Positions 7,557 to 14,272 of a DNA stretch of 16,666 nt are shown here, in pieces. Below the pieces are notes generated by a model. That model saw only the letters and a program-made list of their open reading frames with translations, ran no database searches and was not told the DNA's origin. The DNA is from SZAS-79 sp038319115 (GTDB lineage Bacteria; Pseudomonadota; Gammaproteobacteria; Burkholderiales; SG8-39), in assembly GCA_038319115.1 (NCBI GenBank), contig JBBQCV010000068.1:1-16666 (forward strand). Reading direction: 5' to 3'. A program made the translations under genes and the position numbers. Every line of letters starts with the position of its first letter. Position 1 is the first letter of the stretch.

Positions 7557-8699
7557 ATGCGAATGTTCCGTCTCTACACCCTCGTGGTCCTCCTGCATGC
7601 CTGCGTAGGCTGGCGCCTGCTGCCCGACCTGCGGATGTTCGGTGACGCGTGGGCCGCCGGCCTGGGCGCATGGCTGGCGCTTTCGGCCGCCCTGATGCCA
7701 CAGGCGCTGTTCGCGCGGCGCAAGGTCCATCGTGCGCTGTCCGACGGCCTGGTGTGGGGGGGCGCGATCGCGATGGGCTCGTTCTCGTCGCTGTTCGTGC
7801 TGACCCTGGTCCGCGATGCCGGCCTGCTGGCGGCGCATGCATTGGATTTCGCCACGGGCGGGGCGATCCCGGTGGCGGTCCTGCAGCACTGGAGCGCGGC
7901 CGCCGTGCCCGGCGTGGCTGCGGCGCTCACTGCGGTGGGCCTGTTCAATGCGCGTCGCCGCGCCGTGGTGCGTCCTGTGGATGTCGCCATCGCGGGACTG
8001 CCGAGCGCCCTGCACGGCTTCACCATCGCCCAGATCAGCGACGTGCACGTCGGGCCGACCATCCGGCGCAAATATGTCGACGCGATCGTGGATGCGGTCA
8101 ACGGCCTGGAGGCCGACATGATCGCCATCACCGGCGACCTCGTCGATGGCAGCGTCGCGCAGCTCTCGACGCACACCGCGCCGCTTGCGCGCCTCGCCTC
8201 GCGGCACGGCAGTTACTTCGTCACCGGCAACCATGAGTACTACTCCGGTGTCGGCGGCTGGGTGACGGAGCTCGAGCGCCTGGGCGTGCGCGTGCTCATG
8301 AACGAGCATGTGGTGCTCGACCACGCCGGGGCGTCGGTGGTGGTGGCCGGGGTCACCGACTTCAGCGCGCACTACTACCATGAGTCGCACCGCAGCGACC
8401 CGGCCGGGGCGCTCGCCGGCGCACCGGCCGCGGCCGTGCGCATGCTGCTAGCGCACCAGCCTCGCTCGGCGTTCGGGGCCGAGCCGGCCGGCTACGACCT
8501 GCAGCTCTCGGGGCATACGCACGGCGGCCAGTTCTGGCCGTGGAATTTCTTCGTGCGCATGCAGCAGCCGTTCACCGCCGGCTTGCGCCGCCTCGGGCGG
8601 CTGTGGGTCTACACCAGCCGCGGCACGGGGTACTGGGGGCCGCCGACCCGCCTGGGCGCCCCGTCGGAAATCACGCACCTGCGCTTGGTGCCCGCGTAA
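7557..8699 (+). CDS. Membrane-anchored metallophosphoesterase (YaeI/YkuE-like)
   Basis: The 380-residue product begins with about four hydrophobic segments (roughly 6-23, 36-52, 66-86 and 104-131). A calcineurin-like phosphoesterase domain follows from about residue 155. The two-metal motifs are complete: D162-x-H164 in ISDVHVG, GDLVD at 193-197, GNHE at 224-227, H300 in LLAHQP, and GHTHGGQ at 319-325. Family members hydrolyse phosphoesters, some of them on lipid substrates such as UDP-diacylglucosamine-type molecules; the actual substrate here is unknown. The catalytic domain probably sits at the membrane, facing a side I cannot determine. Start: a GTG at 7503 is possible, but homology-like MFRLYTLVVLLH begins at 7563, so I use the ATG at 7557; 7563 is equally plausible. 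The next gene follows after 24 bp, so the two likely form an operon. Confidence 0.9.
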   Translation: MRMFRLYTLVVLLHACVGWRLLPDLRMFGDAWAAGLGAWLALSAALMPQALFARRKVHRALSDGLVWGGAIAMGSFSSLFVLTLVRDAGLLAAHALDFATGGAIPVAVLQHWSAAAVPGVAAALTAVGLFNARRRAVVRPVDVAIAGLPSALHGFTIAQISDVHVGPTIRRKYVDAIVDAVNGLEADMIAITGDLVDGSVAQLSTHTAPLARLASRHGSYFVTGNHEYYSGVGGWVTELERLGVRVLMNEHVVLDHAGASVVVAGVTDFSAHYYHESHRSDPAGALAGAPAAAVRMLLAHQPRSAFGAEPAGYDLQLSGHTHGGQFWPWNFFVRMQQPFTAGLRRLGRLWVYTSRGTGYWGPPTRLGAPSEITHLRLVPA

Positions 8700-8723
8700 A
8701 CTCTCCCCGACCAAGGAATCCCC

Positions 8724-9089
8724 ATGGGCAAGCTGCTCCTCGTCTGGCTGATCAACGCGCTTGCGCTGCTTGCGCTCCCGTATGTCGTGACTTCGGTCCA
8801 GGTGAGCGGGTTCGGCACCGCGCTGGTGGCCGCGCTCGTGCTGGGGCTGGTCAACACGCTGATCCGGCCGGTGCTGGTGCTGCTCACGCTGCCCGCCACA
8901 GTAATTACCCTCGGGCTGTTCATTTTCGTGATCAATGCACTGCTGTTCTGGATGGTCGCCACTTTCCTGGAGGGCTTCCACGTGGCTGGGTTCTGGTCGG
9001 CGTTCTTCGGCGCCATCGTCTACGCCATCATTTCGTGGGCGGCGACCCTGCTCGTTTTCGGCGGCCGGGGCGCAGACCAGCGCACCTAG
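8724..9089 (+). CDS. Phage holin 4_2 / YvlD-type small membrane protein
   Basis: The 121-residue product is almost entirely hydrophobic with four predicted helices, at about 4-21, 28-50, 54-76 and 84-109. The central GLVNTLIRPVLVLLTLPATVITLGLF is characteristic of the family named phage holin 4_2 (PF04020). Despite the name, these are chromosomal inner-membrane proteins of unknown function with no phage genes nearby, as here. AAGGA (8713-8717) lies six bases before the ATG and supports the start. It sits 24 bp after the metallophosphoesterase gene, and co-transcription is likely. The C-terminus GGRGADQRT is polar. It ends 32 bp before the convergent acyl-CoA ligase stop, with a 9-bp tandem repeat in between. 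Confidence 0.88.
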   Translation: MGKLLLVWLINALALLALPYVVTSVQVSGFGTALVAALVLGLVNTLIRPVLVLLTLPATVITLGLFIFVINALLFWMVATFLEGFHVAGFWSAFFGAIVYAIISWAATLLVFGGRGADQRT

Positions 9090-9092
9090 CAC

Positions 9093-9119
9093 CTGGCGCG
9101 CCTGGCGCGCCTGGCGCGC
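9093..9119. repeat. Three perfect tandem copies of CTGGCGCGC
   Basis: Copies lie at 9093-9101, 9102-9110 and 9111-9119, with no mismatch. The junctions create two GGCGCGCC palindromes (9095-9102 and 9104-9111), so the segment can fold into a short GC hairpin on either strand. It fills almost all of the gap between two convergent stop codons. It has no T-run, so it is not a classical intrinsic terminator. Confidence 0.85.
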
Positions 9120-9121
9120 TT

Positions 9122-10690
9122 TCAGTGCACCTTGCGCTCGAAGCCTTCCCAGTAGGGCTTGCGCAGCTGGTACTTCAATAGCTTGCCGCTGGGGTTGCGC
9201 GGCAGCGTGGGCAGGAAGTCGATGCTCCGCGGGCACTTGTAGTGGGCAATCTGCTCGCGTGCGAAAGCAATGATGGCCGCCGCGCCTGCGCCGGTGCCGG
9301 GCTTCAGCACCACGCACGCCTTCACCGCTTCGCCCCATTTTTCGTCCGGCACACCGATCACTGCCACGTCGGCTACGGCCGGGTGCTTCATGAGGGCGTT
9401 CTCGACTTCGGCCGGGTAGATATTTTCGCCACCCGAGATGATCATGTCCTTGATGCGGTCGTGGATGTACAGGTATCCCTCACGCAGGAAGCCCGCGTCG
9501 CCGCTTCGAAACCAGCCGCCGTCGGGCGGCTGTCCTTCGGGGAACACCTCGCGCGTGGCTTTCGCGTTGGCCCAGTAGCCCTTCATGTTCTGCGCGGTGC
9601 GGATCCATACCTCGCCCACTTCGCCCTCGGTCGCGTCCCGCCCCGCGGCATCAACGATGCGCAGTTCCACACCGGGCAGCGCCCGGCCGGCCGAGCGCAA
9701 CAGGTGGGCGCGCGGGCTGTCGGGCACATGGTCCTCGGGCGGCAGGAACGTCACCGCGCCGGTGGTTTCAGTGAGGCCGTAAACCTGCAGGAATCCGCAG
9801 CCGAAGATGCGCATCGCGTCGAGCAGAACCTTGTCGCTGATCGGAGCCGCGCCGTATGCGATGCGCTCGAGCGACGAGTAGTCGGCGCCTTCCGCGCCAA
9901 GCGTATTGACCAGCACCATGATCATCGCCGGCACCAGGAACATGTGCGTGACGCGGTGCTCGCCGATGGCCGGGAGGATCTTGTGCGGGTCGAAATCCGG
10001 CTGCAGCACGGTTTCGCCGCCGAGGAGCAGCGTGAGCAGCGCAAGCTCCATGCCGGCGATATGAAATGACGGCAGTGCGTTGAACATGACCGATTTTCCG
10101 CCGCGAAAGCCCCACACGTCGCGGAACAGCGTGCGCGGCAGGAGGAGGTTGGCGTGGGTCAGTTCGACACCCTTCGGCAGGCCGGTCGTGCCGGAGGAAT
10201 ACAGCTGCAGCGCCGTGTCCCCCGGCGCCGCCGGGTAGTCCTCGCGGATCGGCTCGAAGCGCGCGTACCAGGCGTGGAAGGATTCGAGGCCCTCGGCCTT
10301 GTCGGTTGCGAGCGTAAGCGCAATGCCCGGATAAGCGCCTTTCTGCACCACCGGCACGAACGCGGCGTCCACCATGAGGAAGCGCGCCTTGCCGTCGTTG
10401 ATGATGAACTCCGCCTCCGGGGCGGCCAGCCGCCAGTTCACCGGCATGAACACCGCGCCGACCTTGCAGGCGGCGAGCGTGAGGAGGATGCATTCCGCGG
10501 TGTGCTTGGTGAGCGCCGCCACCCGGTCGCCCGGCCGGATGCCGAGCGTGCGCAGGCCCTGCGCGATTCGGCTGGAGGCTTGGGCGACTTCGGCCAGGGT
10601 CCAGTTGCGCGCGGGGGTGCGGTAGGCCACCGCATCGGGGTTCTGATCCACCACATCACGCACCACACTGAGCAGGGTTTCGTCGGCCAC
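9122..10690 (-). CDS. AMP-forming acyl-CoA synthetase (long- or medium-chain type)
   Basis: This is a 522-residue ANL enzyme with complete motifs: P-loop YSSGTTGLPKG at 164-174, FNALPSFHIAG around 203-213, A5 YGLTETTG at 304-311, A7 GDAGFLREGYLYI starting at 397, hinge DRIKDMIISGG at 411-421 followed by ENIYPAEVE, and catalytic Lys503 in NPSGKLLK. It adenylates a fatty or related acid and transfers it to CoA in the cytoplasm. The frame continues upstream to 10825, but that extension is Arg-rich and unlike the family. The GTG at 10690 is preceded by GGGAG about eight bases upstream and gives the usual N-terminus. It differs clearly in sequence from the ligase at 4653 and is not a tandem duplicate. 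It is divergent from the GIY-YIG gene and convergent with the holin-like gene. Confidence 0.92.
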   Translation of the reverse strand: MADETLLSVVRDVVDQNPDAVAYRTPARNWTLAEVAQASSRIAQGLRTLGIRPGDRVAALTKHTAECILLTLAACKVGAVFMPVNWRLAAPEAEFIINDGKARFLMVDAAFVPVVQKGAYPGIALTLATDKAEGLESFHAWYARFEPIREDYPAAPGDTALQLYSSGTTGLPKGVELTHANLLLPRTLFRDVWGFRGGKSVMFNALPSFHIAGMELALLTLLLGGETVLQPDFDPHKILPAIGEHRVTHMFLVPAMIMVLVNTLGAEGADYSSLERIAYGAAPISDKVLLDAMRIFGCGFLQVYGLTETTGAVTFLPPEDHVPDSPRAHLLRSAGRALPGVELRIVDAAGRDATEGEVGEVWIRTAQNMKGYWANAKATREVFPEGQPPDGGWFRSGDAGFLREGYLYIHDRIKDMIISGGENIYPAEVENALMKHPAVADVAVIGVPDEKWGEAVKACVVLKPGTGAGAAAIIAFAREQIAHYKCPRSIDFLPTLPRNPSGKLLKYQLRKPYWEGFERKVH

Positions 10691-10754
10691 TGGTCGTCTC
10701 CCGGTTGGCGAAAGTATCGCGCAATCGTCGGGCCGCCGCAGGCCGGCTGCGCAA

Positions 10755-10783
10755 TTGCGGCGCAAAAAGAACCCGGTTAGTCT
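10755..10783 (+). promoter_or_regulatory. Weak candidate promoter for the GIY-YIG/crotonase gene run
   Basis: TTGCGG (10755-10760) and TAGTCT (10778-10783) are separated by 17 bp. Each box matches consensus at only about three positions. It lies 29 bp before the GTG at 10813 in a divergent intergenic region, which is why I list it. Confidence 0.22.
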
Positions 10784-10812
10784 GGCCGCATGGCTGCGGA
10801 GCGGACCACGAG

Positions 10813-11160
10813 GTGACAAAAGCAACCAGTGGGGCCAGCACGCGTCATCGCCACTCGGTCTACGTGATCGAGCTCAGCCCGGAGGTGCTCAACGAGCCGC
10901 GGTTCCGGCGCGCCAATCCGGATTACGATGTGACCAAGCCGTGCGTGTACGTCGGCATGACCGGCCTCACGCCCGAGCGGCGCTTCGATAGTCACCGCAA
11001 AGGGGTCAAGTCCAACCGGTTCGCGCACGAATACGGCCTGCGCCTGCTGCCCGGGCTGTACCGGTTCTACAACCCGATGCCGTATCGCGCGGCGCAGGAA
11101 ATGGAGGTCGAGCTGGCGATCGGCCTGCGCGAGGAAGGCTACGGCGTCTGGCAGGCCTGA
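10813..11160 (+). CDS. Small GIY-YIG nuclease-like protein
   Basis: The 115-residue product has two hallmark strands of the GIY-YIG fold, SVYVIEL at about 15-21 and CVYVGMT at about 44-50. The next helix is TPERRFDSH with Arg56/57 and His61 in the position of the catalytic arginine helix, and late glutamates lie in EMEVELA at about 97-101. The spacer between the two strands (about 22 residues) is longer than in UvrC-type domains, so this is a divergent member. Whether it cuts DNA cannot be told from sequence. Start: the frame is open from a TTG at 10705, but that part is basic and unlike the fold; the GTG at 10813 is the only other sensible start near the domain. It stops 23 bp before the crotonase gene and may be the first gene of that transcript. 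Confidence 0.72.
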   Translation: MTKATSGASTRHRHSVYVIELSPEVLNEPRFRRANPDYDVTKPCVYVGMTGLTPERRFDSHRKGVKSNRFAHEYGLRLLPGLYRFYNPMPYRAAQEMEVELAIGLREEGYGVWQA

Positions 11161-11183
11161 GCAGCACACCACACGGAGGGAGC

Positions 11184-12032
11184 ATGCGCACATTCGAGGA
11201 TGTCCTGTATGAAGTCAGCGACCGGGTCGCGGTCATCCGGCTCAACCGGCCTGCGGTGCTCAACGCCTTTACGGCGGCGATGGGGGAAAGCCTCAGGCAA
11301 GCGGTCGCGGCCGCCGTCGCCGACGATGGCGTGCGCGCGATCGTCCTGACCGGTGCCGGGCGCGGCTTCTGTGCCGGGGCCGACATGAAGCTGCTGCAGG
11401 GCATCGAACGGGGTGCATCGGCTGCGCAGGCGCCCGCCGCCACGCTGGCGGCCCACGCGGCAGATTCTTCTTCCACTCTCGGTCCGGACGTGTCGGGCCA
11501 CTACGGCGGGCGTTTCGGCTACCTGTTGCAGGCGCGCAAGCCGATTATTGCCGCGCTCAACGGCCCGGCTGCCGGCCTGGGCTTGGTCATCGCGCTCTAC
11601 GCGGACGTGCGCTTTGCCGCCAGCGACGCGAAGTTCACCACCGCGTTCGCGCAGCGCGGCCTGATCGCCGAGCATGGCGTGAGCTGGCTGCTGCCGCGCC
11701 TGGTGGGGCCCGCGCATGCGTTGGATCTCTTGCTTTCGGCGCGCAAGTTCGACGCCGCCGAGGCCGCGCGCATCGGGCTGGTGAACAGGGTGTTCGCGCA
11801 GGCCACGTTCATGGAAGAAGTCATCGCCTATGCGCGAGCGCTGGCCGACACGGTTTCGCCGCGCTCTATGGCGGTGATCAAGGCGCAGGTGTGGAAGTCG
11901 CCCTTCCAGGACTTCGCCGAAGCGCTGGCCGTGGCCGACGGCGAAATGCAAATGAGCTTTCGCAGCGAAGATTTCAAGGAAGGCGTCGCCCATTACGTCG
12001 AGAAACGCGCGCCCTCTTTCATCGGTCGCTGA
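11184..12032 (+). CDS. Enoyl-CoA hydratase/isomerase (crotonase) family protein
   Basis: This 282-residue protein has the usual crotonase layout: RLNRPAVLNAF near residue 19, the oxyanion-hole segment GFCAGADMKLL at 61-71, and the second one, ALNGPAAGLGLVIAL, at 124-138. The hydratase catalytic glutamates are missing: the position of Glu144 of rat mitochondrial hydratase is Val135, and that of Glu164 is Phe155. A glutamate is present at 163 in RGLIAEHG. In yeast Eci1-type and PaaG-type isomerases the acidic catalytic residue sits at this place. I therefore infer a double-bond isomerase or a related reaction rather than simple hydration, although 'enoyl-CoA hydratase' is what an automatic annotation would say. 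A strong GGAGGG (11175-11180) precedes the ATG. The next gene starts one base after the stop (TGACATG), so translation is probably coupled. Confidence 0.92.
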   Translation: MRTFEDVLYEVSDRVAVIRLNRPAVLNAFTAAMGESLRQAVAAAVADDGVRAIVLTGAGRGFCAGADMKLLQGIERGASAAQAPAATLAAHAADSSSTLGPDVSGHYGGRFGYLLQARKPIIAALNGPAAGLGLVIALYADVRFAASDAKFTTAFAQRGLIAEHGVSWLLPRLVGPAHALDLLLSARKFDAAEAARIGLVNRVFAQATFMEEVIAYARALADTVSPRSMAVIKAQVWKSPFQDFAEALAVADGEMQMSFRSEDFKEGVAHYVEKRAPSFIGR

Positions 12033-12033
12033 C

Positions 12034-14163
12034 ATGGCGGCAGCTTCCGACACTCGTCCACCGTTTGCCCATGCGGACCTCGCGCGCCTCATCGATCCGC
12101 GCAGCGTCGCGATCGTCGGCATGTCGCCCCGTCCCGGGGCGTTCGGCATGCGCTCATTCGAGAATCTCGGCCGCTTCACGGGCGAAGTCTTCCTCGTGAA
12201 TGCGAAGTACAAGGAGATCGCCGGGCGGCCGTGTTACCCGTCGCTGGCGGCGCTGCCCGAGCCTCCCGACGCGGTTGTGCTGGTGGTCCCAAAGGATGGC
12301 GTCGAGGCGCTGCTCGGCGAAGCGGCCGATTGCGGTGCCGGTGGCGTCATCGTGTATGCATCAGCTTATGGCGAAATGGGCGAGGGCGAAGGCCAGGCCG
12401 CCCAGGACCGCATCGCTGCGATCGCGCGCGAGCGCAACCTGCGCATGCTCGGCCCCAACTGCATCGGCCTTGTCAACAACATCACGCGCGCCGGCATGAC
12501 CTTCATGCCCGATTACCACAAGCTCCCGCACCGCGTCGGCCCGGTGGGCATCGTGAGCCAGTCCGGCGCGCTCGGCTACGCACTGCTGCAGGCCGTCGAA
12601 CGCGGGCGCGGGTTCTCGCACTTTATTTCCGCCGGCAATTCAGCCGCCATCGACGTGGCCGACCTGGTCGCCTTCCTCGCCGACGACCCCGGCTGCAAAG
12701 CCATCGTTTGCGTGTTCGAAGGCATTCGCGACGCGGCACGGATGCTCGCGGCCGGCGAGCGCGCGCGGCGGGCGGGCAAACCGGTCGTCATGTACAAGGT
12801 GGGCGCCTCTGAATCCGGCGCCCTGGCCGCGCAGTCGCACACTGGCGCGCTTGCGGGCTCGCACGCCGCCATGCAGGCCCTGTTCGAGCGTGCCGGGTTC
12901 GTGGTGGTCGATGACTTCGAGGCTTTGGTCGAGACCGGTCATTTCCTTGCCAGCGCGGGCAGGCCTTCGGCGCGCGGGGTGGCGGTGGTCTCGAGCTCGG
13001 GCGGGGCGGGCGTGATCGCTGCCGACAAGGCGGAAAAACACGGCGTGCCGATGCCGCAGCCGCTGGAGGCGACCACCCAGGTGCTGCGCACCATCGTCCC
13101 GGCCTTCGGCGCGGCCCGCAACCCCTGCGACCCCACCGGCCAGGTGCTCAACGTGCCGGAGTCGTTCTCGCTATGCGTGTCGGCACTGCTGGAAGACCCG
13201 CAGTACGGCGCGCTGGTGCTGCCGATGAGCTTTGCCCACCCGGAAGTCACGATCGCACGCCATGCGCAGATTCGCGCCCTGGCGCAGAAGTACGCCAAGC
13301 CCATCGTCATCGCGTGGCTGAGCGAGTGGCTGCAGGGGCCGGGCGCCGAGTTGTACGAAGCGGACCCGCACCTGTCGCTGTTCCGTTCCATGGACCGGTG
13401 TTTTGCGGCCATCGCGGCGTGGCATGCGCATGCGGCATCGACGCCGCCCGGCGCGTCGCCCCGGCGCGCGGGCGCGCAAGCAGCCATGGAGGCCGGTTCG
13501 CTGCTCGAAGGGGCGGACAAGGTCGTCACCGAGCGGCGCGCCAAACGTGTGCTGGCCGCTTACGGTGTGCCGGTGGTGGAGGACCGCCTGGCCGGAAGCG
13601 AGGAGGAGGCCGTCGCGGCCGCGGGTGCGTTGGGCTATCCGGTGGCGCTCAAGATCGAGTCGCGCGCAATCGCGCACAAGACCGAAGCTGGCGGTGTGCG
13701 CCTGGGATTGGCGGACGACGCGAGCGTGCGCGCCGCTTATGCCGGGATCCTGGCCAACGCGCGCAGGCTCACCAACGACTTTGCGGGCGTGCTGGTGCAG
13801 CCGATGGCAAAACCGGGCGTTGAAGTCATCGTCGGCGCGCGCATCGACCCGGTGGTGGGCCCGGTCGTGCTGGTCGGGCTCGGCGGGGTGCTGGTGGAAC
13901 TCATGCGCGACACCACCGTGGCGCTGGCGCCGGTTTCGGCCGAGGAGGCGAAACGCATGCTCGCCCGCCTGAAGGGCTACCGGCTGCTCACCGGATTCCG
14001 CGGCAGTGTGCCGGTGGACCTCGACTCGCTCGCTGATGCCATTGCGCGCCTATCCGAGTTCGCCACCGACCACGCTGGCCGCATCACTGAGTTCGACGTC
14101 AACCCGATCCTGGCGCATGCCGATGGCGTGACGGCGGTCGATGCGCTCATTACCCTTCGATGA
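12034..14163 (+). CDS. NDP-forming acyl-CoA synthetase (acetate-CoA ligase family, fused alpha-beta)
   Basis: This 709-residue protein joins the parts of ADP-forming acyl-CoA synthetases in one chain. A Rossmann CoA-binding domain comes first (IDPRSVAIVGMSPRPGAFG from about residue 20), then succinyl-CoA-ligase-like domains with GPVGIVSQSGALGY from 169 and the phospho-histidine loop SHTGALAG with His269. A C-terminal ATP-grasp domain runs from about 490, with LAAYGVPVVED near 507, ALKIESRAIAHKTEAGGVRLG around 538-558, and EFDVNPILAH near the end. It interconverts an acid, CoA and ATP with an acyl-CoA, ADP and phosphate through a phosphohistidine, reversibly. The acid is unknown. The ATG lies one base after the crotonase stop and has no Shine-Dalgarno of its own, which suggests coupling. 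Crotonase plus this enzyme points to an acyl-CoA degradation pathway that ends in, or begins from, a free acid. Confidence 0.93.
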   Translation: MAAASDTRPPFAHADLARLIDPRSVAIVGMSPRPGAFGMRSFENLGRFTGEVFLVNAKYKEIAGRPCYPSLAALPEPPDAVVLVVPKDGVEALLGEAADCGAGGVIVYASAYGEMGEGEGQAAQDRIAAIARERNLRMLGPNCIGLVNNITRAGMTFMPDYHKLPHRVGPVGIVSQSGALGYALLQAVERGRGFSHFISAGNSAAIDVADLVAFLADDPGCKAIVCVFEGIRDAARMLAAGERARRAGKPVVMYKVGASESGALAAQSHTGALAGSHAAMQALFERAGFVVVDDFEALVETGHFLASAGRPSARGVAVVSSSGGAGVIAADKAEKHGVPMPQPLEATTQVLRTIVPAFGAARNPCDPTGQVLNVPESFSLCVSALLEDPQYGALVLPMSFAHPEVTIARHAQIRALAQKYAKPIVIAWLSEWLQGPGAELYEADPHLSLFRSMDRCFAAIAAWHAHAASTPPGASPRRAGAQAAMEAGSLLEGADKVVTERRAKRVLAAYGVPVVEDRLAGSEEEAVAAAGALGYPVALKIESRAIAHKTEAGGVRLGLADDASVRAAYAGILANARRLTNDFAGVLVQPMAKPGVEVIVGARIDPVVGPVVLVGLGGVLVELMRDTTVALAPVSAEEAKRMLARLKGYRLLTGFRGSVPVDLDSLADAIARLSEFATDHAGRITEFDVNPILAHADGVTAVDALITLR

Positions 14164-14230
14164 TGCAGGGGCAATCGCCGCACGCCTCGTTGACTCGACC
14201 GGGCAGGAATTTTTCCCGCAGCGCCCTCCG

Positions 14231-14244
14231 GTTCGGCGCCGAAC
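14231..14244. repeat. Perfect 14-bp palindrome GTTCGGCGCCGAAC
   Basis: The sequence equals its own reverse complement. It lies in the 109-bp gap between two convergent stops (14163 and 14273), so it could form a small hairpin in both transcripts. No T-run follows on either strand, so it is only a possible rho-independent-like or mRNA-end structure. The remainder of the gap contains CAGCGG repeats and nothing else I can name. Confidence 0.55.
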
Positions 14245-14272
14245 GCACCGCGCCAGCGGCCAGCGGCAGCGG

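Noticed and set aside
8724..9089. Prophage signal from the holin-family name
   Set aside because: The family is widespread on chromosomes as a plain membrane protein. No lysin, integrase, capsid gene or att site is nearby.
10691..10825. Upstream extension of the second acyl-CoA ligase by 45 codons
   Set aside because: It is Arg-rich, lies across the divergent intergenic region, and the GTG at 10690 has a good ribosome site and the usual N-terminus.
14164..14272. Rho-independent terminator around GGAATTTTTCC
   Set aside because: The short stem has its T-run in the loop and not after the hairpin, on both strands.
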